A stretch of DNA of 64,000 bases from Marsupella aquatica (lineage: Eukaryota; Marchantiophyta), in contig OZ316893.1 in NCBI GenBank assembly GCA_973895155.1, positions 4,030,001-4,094,000 of the forward strand, given 5' to 3'. This document shows, in pieces, positions 11,901-20,411 of this stretch. Made by a program: the position numbers and the translations under genes. Positions within the stretch are counted from its first letter, which is position 1. Each line of letters begins with the position of its first letter. The notes below the pieces were generated by a model. It was not told the origin of the DNA. It saw only the letters and a list, made by a program, of their open reading frames with translations, and ran no database searches.

Positions 11901-12657
11901 CTCCTGGTAGCACTATTTTCTGCAAGAAGGCCAGAACCTCGGACACAAAGATGTTTGGCACATTGTGGTTCCCACAAATATTCAGAAACATTAGCACAAA
12001 TGCTAATTTGGAACACTTGCTTCCTGGGAACAGCGAATTGAAGGCCTCCTGAACTTCGGTTGGGGAGCCAAACATGGTGTCCTCTCCAGCTGTAGCCTGT
12101 TGCCCAATCTCAAACTCATCTGAAGACTCGTGGTCATCACCCGGTGCGGTCTCAAACTCTTCTGCATCTTCCATGTCCTCCCGCATTGCATCCATATCCT
12201 GGAAAATATCCTGCACCATTTGCTGAACATTGATCCCTTCGTCTGCAGGCTGCTGAAGGACTTCAGACCCACCCAGTTGAGTCATCACATCTGCCAACCC
12301 ACCAGTGAAGAACTGGTCTCGCCTTGCACTATTTACATTCTCAAAGTCAGCCCTCCATTCCTCATCTAAAGAATCAGCCTCATTCGGATCGTTTGTAACA
12401 CGCCAACGAGGGTGTCTCCCATGAATTGCCAAGTGCCCATGAATCTGCCTCAAGACATTGGTGTGGGAGCCATTGCATTGAGTGCAAGGACATCTCATTC
12501 GTGAACTTGGACCTGACCGTGCCACTTTGGCCTGTTCCCGATTCCAGAGCTTCTGGTCGTGTTGGGAAACCCTCATTGGATGATGTAGAGGCAACCTGGC
12601 AGATGTTGGATGGGTCCAAGGGGGAGGGTGACCTACGGACACTCTTCTAGACTCCAT
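8913..12657 (-). pseudogene. TNP2-type CACTA transposase, damaged
   Basis: Exons: 12657-10842, 10715-9808 and 9678-8913, with GT-AG introns of 126 and 129 bp whose phases fit. The N-terminus carries the transposase-associated zinc module (RCPCTQCNGSH). Next come CPTCGKHRY, the DDE-type core (LSLDGVNPF; NIDVYLAPLVEEL), the HNIDVMHIEKN block and IYFPPAFFDVMTHL. DUF4216-like sequence follows (DIWLLDYG...VEQAFFLDVEENPGW). Lesions: a one-base loss at an A5 run (11883-11887 on this strand) and another at a C7 run (10993-10999); TAG at 10104-10106 where family members have Trp, and TGA a short way downstream. A further acidic frame (EEDDDEMSESEK...) lies just past the end, near 8770-8890, and may be a displaced C-terminus. 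Transposition would need another copy in trans. Confidence 0.88.
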
Positions 12658-13044
12658 CTTAGAGTTCAGAACACAGGCACTCAGATTTAATTATCATTTC
12701 ATTATGAAAGTGGAAAATACATTTCTTGTTTAGTTGTGTTCCGATGTTCACACTATCTACCAAAACATATGACATGATACAGTGTAATAAATCATGCATA
12801 GACTTTCTACAACCACCAACAAAAACAAGAAAGGTTCCTGAATCGTGTACCTATTCTCAGGTCACACTGTAACAAAATTCCTAACTGTCTCAGGGTGTCA
12901 CCTCCTTTGCTGTCCTCACTTATACTGCCTCAGTCTGCAATGGCCAACCAAGCACGTACATCCATGACCATATCAGAGTCCAATCACCTATAGTCATAGA
13001 CAAACGTGCCTGGTGTGAGAGCAGTATGAGATCTCCTCACATTA
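12658..13044. other. Spacer between transposase and F-box cassette
   Basis: No coding similarity seen. It would contain the transposase 5' region and start signals if the gene has its own promoter. No clear TATA box was found. Confidence 0.4.
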
Positions 13045-13647
13045 TTACCAGAGTTCATCTGGATACCCACCCTGTTCTCGATGGTAGTCACACCTGAGGT
13101 ACACTGGCATGTACATCAGGTCATCCAGGAGTATGCCCTGGGCATACCAGGGTGGGGTTCGATCTGTGCCTACAAGAAGTGGTTCTAATGCCCTCCACTG
13201 GGGGGAGCTAGCTACCAAGTCCCTCCATTGTGTGCTAATTAGTCTATATTTGCAAATGTCTTGTGCGGTTGACCACTGAAGAATTCTGGGCCACACATCC
13301 GACAGCATTATATCATCTGGCAAACCAGGCAACAAGGAAGTCCCCACAACATTCTGCTCTTCAATTTCATCTGCTGAAAAATAAGATTCATCGTCTCTTG
13401 CATCCTCAGGCGGTGTTGAAATATGTTTCAACACCAACCCATGCAGGAGAGTCCAAACAGTGGCCAGCCATGTGGCAACCCGGAGGAGGAGCCTACATAG
13501 CGCCTGTTGATGTAGGAAAGGCAACATACCCACCAAAGTCTGCCGCCAAGATTTGAGCCCACCCAGTAAGTTTACAGTGACACCCCCAGGCCCAGCAAGA
13601 AACCACAATCTGCCAACAGTAAAATAAGTCCAACTGCGACCAACCAT
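13045..13647 (-). CDS. F-box domain protein inside the CACTA element
   Basis: The open frame is 200 codons, but convincing coding character starts at about residue 70 (HISTPPEDARDDES), so the first ~70 codons may be intron or leader. The F-box lies near residues 103-150: LLPGLPDDIMLSDVWPRIL followed by ICKYRLISTQWRDLVASS and a W-R-x-L end. A short C-terminal region (about 50 residues) with several Tyr and Trp follows; no Kelch, LRR or FBA repeat is visible. F-box proteins bind SKP1 and supply substrates to SCF ubiquitin ligases. Its place between TNP2 and the BRCT gene, same strand, suggests a captured host exon kept by the element. Intactness is unproven. Confidence 0.7.
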   Translation of the reverse strand: MVGRSWTYFTVGRLWFLAGPGGVTVNLLGGLKSWRQTLVGMLPFLHQQALCRLLLRVATWLATVWTLLHGLVLKHISTPPEDARDDESYFSADEIEEQNVVGTSLLPGLPDDIMLSDVWPRILQWSTAQDICKYRLISTQWRDLVASSPQWRALEPLLVGTDRTPPWYAQGILLDDLMYMPVYLRCDYHREQGGYPDELW

Positions 13648-13738
13648 AACAAGCTACGTTAGTTCAAATATCACATTTATTTCAAAGATGTGATTTGTAC
13701 ACAAAGCTTGTCTCAAAACTGATGCTACTACGTACTCC

Positions 13739-14610
13739 TCACTCTGATTCAGAATCGCTAATAACCTCTTCCTCACTTGTTGTCACATAGTTTTCACTGT
13801 GAGGATCCTGACCCTTCCGTGGCCAGGCCTCAAAAAGATCATAGTCCATTGGGTTTTGACGCTTCCCAGCTGCTACTGATTCCACAAGCCAAGCATATGA
13901 AACCACAAACACATTATGGGACATGACATAAAAGCGAATGTCACCCTTCCCAAACTTGCGGCAGGCTTTGGGATATGACTTAGTAATGACATGAGTGGTG
14001 TCCTCTGTTATATTCTCCTCCACTGTCCCACCTAGGTCAAGCACTGTGGACTTGTACACTTTGCACTTAACCTCTCCAATTCCCGCCTCCACAAAAACCA
14101 TGCTCAGCCCTTTCAGAATGGGGGTTGGTTGCTTCATCTCCTCAGCCAACATACTCTTCAGCCTTCTTGAGTTTGTCCTTTGTTGAGTACAGGTCCATAT
14201 TGGACATCAGCAAGCCGTGCCTTTGCTTCCCAGACTTCTTGTTCAGCCCAAGCTGATGCAGTAGCTTCTTCATCCTCCCACAGTTCATATTGCTCAGTAT
14301 CCTGTACAATCTGATGTGCTATGGAATCTGTGATCCAAGAGGCCTCAACTACTTTTAGGCCTCGCTCAGTAATTGCAGAATTCATGTAGGACCATGACCA
14401 TTTCTTTATCACTGATAGCCATGTCCCTGCAACAACATGTGTAGTCTCTGGAGTGATGTCCTGCACTACAGTGCCATGGAGCTCAGAGAATCGTTTTTGT
14501 ACAGTTGGCCAATGCACTTTGGTCAACCCATGCTGGCCATGGACCAAAATGGCTCTGACCCCTGTAAACACTGCTGGGTGGTCACACTTTCTACGTTTCC
14601 CAGGCTCCAT
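13739..14610 (-). pseudogene. Tandem-BRCT protein inside the CACTA element, one frame break
   Basis: The start at 14610 (MEPGKRRKC) follows a short basic N-terminus. BRCT 1 covers about 14580-14330: FTGVRAILVHG, ELHGTVVQDITPETTHVV, then VVEASWITDSI. BRCT 2 covers about 14130-13850: LKGLSMVFVEAGIG, LDLGGTVEENITEDTTHVI, then VVSYAWLVESV with MDYDLFEAW. An acidic tail (TSEEEVISDSESE) ends in a natural stop at 13739. The two halves are in different frames; the break is between about 14155 and 14175 and could be one indel or a missed intron. BRCT 2 resembles the domain of family X DNA polymerases (lambda type), but no polymerase domain follows. BRCT pairs bind phosphopeptides or DNA ends. Confidence 0.72.
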
Positions 14611-15206
14611 GTACACACACCCTACGTGATCAGAGTGAATATTGGAAGAGTGGGTTCACCTGCCAATAGAAGGACACCAAAATTCCTGCTTTTTAAGTTG
14701 ATCCGGTCCCCTGTTGCTCAAGTCCAATTTTGATAGGTACAAGGGATATGTGAACAATAAGTACTAGGCACCTGCACCGATGCAGGACATTGTTTGAGTA
14801 TATACCAGGAAATCCATATCAAAGGTGAAATGAAGTGTAACCAACTTGTCATGGCCGCACATACATATTTTGTTGTAAAGGAGGATACATTCAATGACAA
14901 ACTTATAGGGCAATTTGATTAATTGCATGCCTGATAATTTATATGCTTACAACTTTGAAGTCCTGTTTTAATTTAGCAGTCTGATGAGAGTGTTTGTGAA
15001 AATGACCACTCAGCCTAAATACTTCCAAGAAGGCTTGTTAGGATAAGTTTTTATAGGCATGTACCCAGCCACTGACGCTATAGCATAGGATAAGTGCTGC
15101 CTATACAAACTTGCCTACCCAACTCCTTTTCAAAATTGGAATCTCTGCAATCCCCCAAAAATAGTACACCCACATCAGGTGCCCTGTGCATGTACAATGT
15201 TCAGCT

Positions 15207-15887
15207 TCATAGCCAAGATATGTGATCTCTCACAGGAGTGCGCGAGGTAGGATCAATGGCATGGCGATGACAATAAAATATCCATCGATCAACACCATGT
15301 GCAGAGTGATCATAGATTTCTCTGTCACAAGCATAACCCTCTGCTTGACGATCTTTCAAGCAATGATAGTGCCACATAGTGGGACACCTAGCATAGTGGA
15401 CTATGTCAGCCCAGTACTCATCATCATGCTCACCACATGCCTTGCACCTATGAAGTGGGCAAGCTGTGGCATGAGCAGGCAAACACTCAAAACAGAAAAA
15501 CCTCACACAAAAACGGTCTGGACATTTCCTAACATCCGGTGCAGCATCAACAGAGCCCTCATAGGACCCCAACTTCCCACACTGTGCACACTTAGCTTGC
15601 TTCTCCAAACAATCAGTGCACATCCAGTCTCCCTGGTGTGTTGACGGGAGGCCCACCCCTGGACAATTGTTTTCTGCAGCAAGGTGAGACTCCGGGTTGA
15701 GGTGGAAATGCCTCATGCAAGGGCCCTCACAGATGACCAAGCTCCCACCATCGTCACAAATGGCACAACAATGAGCTGCCTTCTGGAAAATCTGACTTGC
15801 AGAGAAGTTAGTAACGTGTGGCCCAGGTACACCTGTGTTGCTCACCTCTATCACATGCTTTTTCGCTGGAATTTTGGGGCGTGCCAT
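15207..15887 (-). CDS. EDM2-like PHD zinc-finger protein inside the CACTA element
   Basis: 226 codons from ATG 15887 (MARPKIPAKKH); a possible 3' splice site (GCGTAG) lies just upstream, so an earlier exon may exist. A first PHD finger has CAICDDGGSLVICEGPC, MRHFH and WMCTDC. A second Cys-rich module has KCAQCGKLGSYEG and CPDRFCVRFFCFECL. A third has CPLHRCKACGEHDDE, ARCPTMWHYHC and a final FYCHRHAIDP with TPVRDHI. This order and the closing motif match the PHD region of EDM2, a plant histone-mark reader that modulates heterochromatin and alternative polyadenylation at transposon-containing genes. The methyltransferase-like part of EDM2 is absent. No internal stop or frameshift is visible in this cassette. 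Confidence 0.8.
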   Translation of the reverse strand: MARPKIPAKKHVIEVSNTGVPGPHVTNFSASQIFQKAAHCCAICDDGGSLVICEGPCMRHFHLNPESHLAAENNCPGVGLPSTHQGDWMCTDCLEKQAKCAQCGKLGSYEGSVDAAPDVRKCPDRFCVRFFCFECLPAHATACPLHRCKACGEHDDEYWADIVHYARCPTMWHYHCLKDRQAEGYACDREIYDHSAHGVDRWIFYCHRHAIDPTSRTPVRDHISWL

Positions 15888-16294
15888 GCCTACGCATGAG
15901 ACAGACAGTACAATTAAGTAGACAATCAAGTAGTGTGACGAGGCTATGATAGTGAGACAAATAAGTTTGAATACGTGACTGTATGGGATGTTTGCAGGTT
16001 ATGACATGGCCCATTAATTCTGTCATATAATGTTACAATGTTGGCCAAGTTAAAGCAGTCATTCAAGCAGTCTTTCATTGGAGAATTTAAAGAGAGCTTG
16101 CTTAATTCTTACATTAGGATATTCCACTTAGTGCAGCCAAATTAGGATAAGTTATATACTATGGATCCTAAACCCTGCACCCAAAATTGCTCAAACTTCA
16201 AAATTTTAAATAATTATCCGCGGTGCTTAAGTCAGAGCATTAAGTTATAGGTCATTGCACTCTGGTCTGTGCATACAGTGTGACAAGTGCTCCT

Positions 16295-16744
16295 CTACAG
16301 CGTGTCATCCAAACATGTGTAGACACCAAACGCACCGGTGGTGGGGTCTGGGAGGCCAGGACAAGTGACATCGCCAGGCACACTGCAGGATGGCGAGTGG
16401 TTCCAGATGATACATTGTGCTCTATGCAAAACTCGACACCCAAGAGAATGGTCATCCAACTCTGGGCTAGAAGCCCGACAGGCAGGACAGTCATATTGGC
16501 AGCTGTGTACACACCCTTGGGCCCTAATTTGTGGCGGGTCATGTACAAGAGACAGAAATACCAAGGATGTTGGGAAGGGTAGAGAAGCAGGTACAGGCCG
16601 ACTGTAGTTATTCCTGGCAACAATAGGGTACTCAAAGTACCATGCAGACTGGGCAGGAAGGATCCCAAGTCTCACATACTCAAGGCGCAACCTCTCTGCC
16701 TTGCGTGCAAGCCGCACATGTTCAGCATTGCGGGTGCTCACCAT
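16295..16744 (-). CDS. Unidentified Cys-containing reading frame at the head of the CACTA cassette
   Basis: 149 codons, with a basic helical N-terminus (VRLARKAERLRLEYVRL) followed by a Cys/His-containing segment (CQYDCPACRASSPELDDH, then CRVLHRAQC and WNHSPSC) that could bind zinc. I do not recognise the family. An overlapping frame (16252-16668) is also open, so this may be partly chance. It precedes the PHD gene on the same strand and could be its upstream exon. Confidence 0.35.
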   Translation of the reverse strand: MVSTRNAEHVRLARKAERLRLEYVRLGILPAQSAWYFEYPIVARNNYSRPVPASLPFPTSLVFLSLVHDPPQIRAQGCVHSCQYDCPACRASSPELDDHSLGCRVLHRAQCIIWNHSPSCSVPGDVTCPGLPDPTTGAFGVYTCLDDTL

Positions 16745-19700
16745 AACTGTTGCTTTTGTTCAGATGTCTTGTGTTCACGTCCTCTGACGTCCTTTGATCA
16801 GCAAGGTGAGCGGGAGCTGTACTTGCCTCACCAACAACAACCAACCTGAACTTATCAGTTCCCACTCACTGTGTCATTCCCTTGATTCCAACTAGAGGTC
16901 ATAGTATAAACTTAGCATGAAACACTCCTAATCAACAATGTTGCAAACTACAATATCTAGAAACACTGAAAGTCTCTGCCTGCAGTGAGCAACAGAGAGG
17001 TAGTTCACTGCTTGCAAGAGTGACTGAGCAGGAGTGTAGGCAGACTGGCATTCAGTTGGCACAACTATATTGTGCATCAGCACAAAAGCTCTTATAAACA
17101 TGATATGCATGAAACTCATCGATAAAATAGAAGGAAACTAAACAGTGGATGCAAAACAAAGCAAATTACAGCACAGGTCGGCACAGGGCAAAATAGAGCA
17201 AAACAGAGCATGGATCGAGAAAATGAACAACATGTAGTTCTTACGCAAGAAACTCAGTGACAGCAAACAAATTCACTAGCCCCAGGGAGTGAAGCAAATG
17301 AGTACCAAGCCAACCAACTAAGATTGACTATGAAATGCAAGTGACATCATTTCAACCAAAAAAAACAATAAAGCACTTAGGCAACATTAATATAGAAGTG
17401 TAGTGGAATTATATCATGCGACAGATCATACTTGGTTCTACCTGAGGTGTACAGGCATACTGCCCTCAGGTAGAATGTGTATGCCCGCACATATACAAGA
17501 GGATCCCCAACAAAGCATACAACAATATGATCTGAATTCCCAATTACTCTGTTCTGTCTATACCTATGTTCATCAAAAAATGTTATGAGCAGACATTGAG
17601 AAGCTAGCAAAATAGAGGAGCCAATTGAAGCCAAAATATTACATTGCAGGTTGAATACATCAGTCACTGCCAAGAATCTATGCATGAAACAAACATGAAG
17701 GTATCGAATATGTATATGCATTACAGACTTTCATGCTAGACAGTGGCCAAAGTTAAAATGAACTAGTTTTGACTTTATGACTCTCTGAATGAAAATATTT
17801 TATTTCAGAATTATATTCTATTTCAGAATGGGTTCAACTCTGTGGATTGTGAACTGTCCCACTTGGAATTCCACTATTTGGGCTATCTAAGAATGCAGTT
17901 CAAAGGACATACAGTGCAAGACAGTTAGAGATCATGTCTTCATTCCGACGTCCAATTGGACATTTTATGTCACAAACTGCGCAAGCAATGAAGTCCATGG
18001 AATTTTCTCAAAAATGCAGCTTCTGTTGTTGGTAAAAGCAACTATGAGTTTCCTATTGAGTGCCCCCAATGCACAATACTACCAGAGGCCCACTTTAGAC
18101 AACGATGGCTGTCATTACTTATTGGGAACTCGGATGCATATATATTGAAATGCTTCGCAGAGTGTTCCGACCACAGGCAAACCTAACATCAATCTCAACA
18201 TTCAGTCCCGTCTCAGAATTGATTTAGAGGAGGCTTAGCATTCAGTACAGTGTCAACAATCAGACTTGTCTTCACATTCAACATCCGATTGCAAGGGGCT
18301 TCGATGAAAGCACAAGACAGAGCTATAGAAGAAGAGACAGAGGAAGGCACCTGTGTGTTTGGGGAAAATGTGAAGCTCCAAAGACCACCCTAAACTGAAA
18401 TCGCAGCGCGAAGTTGGCCGGTCGTAGGTTGATAAAAGCAAAGCATAGAGCCACTTGGACGTCTGCAATGTTGTGAACTTGCTCCTTTCCTCACACTGTG
18501 ACTGATGTCGCAAGGCACAACAGTCCTATCAATCCCCACAGAATGTGGAATCTTTCCGTCGCAGTTGAGGTCCTATGCCTGATGACATGATCAAGAATGA
18601 GTAGCTACAATGTCCAGTCTCTCTTGACAGGGTGACATAGCAGCAATACATACATTGGATCAAAGCACGAGTCGGAGAAAAACAATGAGAGATAAAAATG
18701 GACTTTCGCTCACCCATGTGTTGGATGGAAGAATGCAGCTACGAGGGCCGGTCTCCAGCTACAGCTCCTTGATGGCAAACCGCAGGCTCTTCCCGGTTCT
18801 TCAACCAAAAACTGACCCGAAACACACTCTTGCAATGTAATGAGTCAGTGGCAACAACTCCAATGTAGGTTGCAGCTGCCAATCCGTTCCCTCCGCCCTC
18901 CTTGCCAATGCCAACTCCCGACAGCAATGAGGCTTGTTCAGTTGACCTCCTTTGTAGGAGCTCCCAACTCCCAAAGGAAAACTGTCACTACTCAGCTAAA
19001 AAACGGCCCCTGGACCTTGTCGCTGCCAATGTGCGTCGTGCGCTCAGTTCTCCTGCCCACCAAGAACTTCAACTATAACTTCAACTCCAATGCCCAAGAA
19101 GATTGATGAGCTCCTTAGTCAAAGATGTAGCTGGAAGGGTATGCACACACTTACAGTTCACTAAGCTCCAATGCCCGGGACGATTGAGGAGCTGGTCCTG
19201 AGACTGGTCGCAGCTTGCACTCTTCACCTCAGGAATCCCGCGACGTTGTTTGAGCTCACAATACGCTTGGAAGAGAAGGATAGCTGCAGTAGACTTCACC
19301 CTAAGTCTTTACGCCTCCCACACAGGTCCCGCATTAGTAAAGCTTGTGCAGTGCCTTCCGCAGCAGTAGCAAAACTCCCGACGGACTCCCTCCTTCCGCA
19401 GCAGTAGTGATCACCTCCCTTGGCGCAACTACAAATGCGCTCTACTTGCAGCCCAAGGACTAAAATATCCTCAGCACGCAGCGATGGAAGGTTGGCAATG
19501 GGAGAAGTTACATACGGGACCCACACCACCACAATGAGCTCATAGTTTTACGAGGGAAAGTGAAGGAAATGCGCACCCTAGCCAGCCGCAAGGATGCACT
19601 TCCGCCTTTGTGTCTGCACCTTCTCCCGTCTCCCGATCAAACGAAGCTCAGACATGTGTGACTAAACGGGACGTGCGACTAAACGGGACGCGGGAACGGA

Positions 19701-20129
19701 AAAGTTTCACCTGATGGTGGCAATCAACTCCATCCAATGGTGCGTGTCCCCCGATTAACCCCCTCCCCCTTGAGATCGATATAACCCCCACGCCCATGTC
19801 ATATAACCCCCCTAAACCCCCTTTAGGTGTCTTGGTAAAACCCCCCTAAAACCCCCTTTAGGTGTCTTGCTACAACCCCCCCTAAACTCTGGCAGGATCG
19901 GTTACATGCATGTGGATGAGTTAGCTAGGCCTAAACTACACTTCATGTAACACAAAACCCCAAAAAAGCCTCCCTAGCAAACCCTTATGCCCCTTGCATA
20001 TAGTTCAGTCAATGGCTATGTAAAGCGTAATCCCATGGCTCAGAATGTGTATGGGATCGGGTAAATATCCTTTAACCAAGCATATGGTACTACATTATTT
20101 TAAAAAGTGTTCAATGGCCACAATGAAAA
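16745..20129. other. Transcriptional 5' region of the CACTA element, no gene recognised
   Basis: 3.4 kb between the cassette and the right subterminal array. Reading frames are short and without motifs on either strand. It contains a GC-rich part (about 19560-19760, with ACTAAACGGGACG twice at 19675-19695) and a C-rich tandem repeat, positions where En/Spm-type elements carry the promoter and a GC-rich leader. Promoter function is inferred. Confidence 0.5.
19805..19887. repeat. C-rich tandem repeat, about 35-bp unit
   Basis: AACCCCCCTAAA, then CCCCCTTTAGGTGTCTTG, occurs twice in full and a third time in part. The unit itself contains the inverted pair CCTAAA/TTTAGG. Confidence 0.8.
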
Positions 20130-20393
20130 TGAATGGACAAGTCAATTTTGTTGACTAAATTGGACTTGGCTTACTATTGGCCATTGTCTTATGTTGACTA
20201 AGTATGACTATGTAGTCAGACCTGAATGACTCATTCAATAGAGCAAGATTCTTAAAAAGTTCAATTGTCTTAAGTAGTCATATACATGACTACTAATGAC
20301 TATCAAGTCTTGTGGGGTCTCAAAAATAAGACTGATGTTCAAAGGTTGCACTTGCGTGGTCACCCCAGTCACAAGTGGTTTGGTCACGAAATG
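20130..20393. repeat. Right subterminal repeat array of the CACTA element
   Basis: Dense TGACT/AGTCA motifs (TTGACTAAAT, TATGACTATGTAGTCAG, AATGACTCATTC, CATGACTACTAATGACT) mirror the left array. Likely binding sites for the TNP1-like protein, by analogy with En/Spm. Confidence 0.8.
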
Positions 20394-20411
20394 CCCCGGT
20401 TTCTACTAGTG
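20394..20411 (-). repeat. CACTA right terminal inverted repeat
   Basis: CCCCGGTTTCTACTAGTG is the exact reverse complement of 4530-4547. The following GAG is the right target duplication candidate. Confidence 0.95.

Larger units (their letters stand above)
4530..20411 (-). mobile_element. 15.9-kb CACTA (En/Spm-type) transposon with host-like gene cassette
   Basis: Terminal inverted repeats of 18 bp (CACTAGTAGAAACCGGGG) lie at 4530-4547 and, as reverse complement, at 20394-20411. Beyond them the two ends share only degenerate sequence rich in TGACT motifs, the usual subterminal array of CACTA elements. All recognisable genes are on the minus strand, so the transcriptional 5' end is at the right. 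Contents in transcription order: long non-coding leader region, Cys-containing frame, EDM2-like PHD array, tandem BRCT, F-box, TNP2 transposase, TNP1/Ptta accessory gene. The element interrupts a coding sequence that continues in frame on both sides. Confidence 0.92.
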
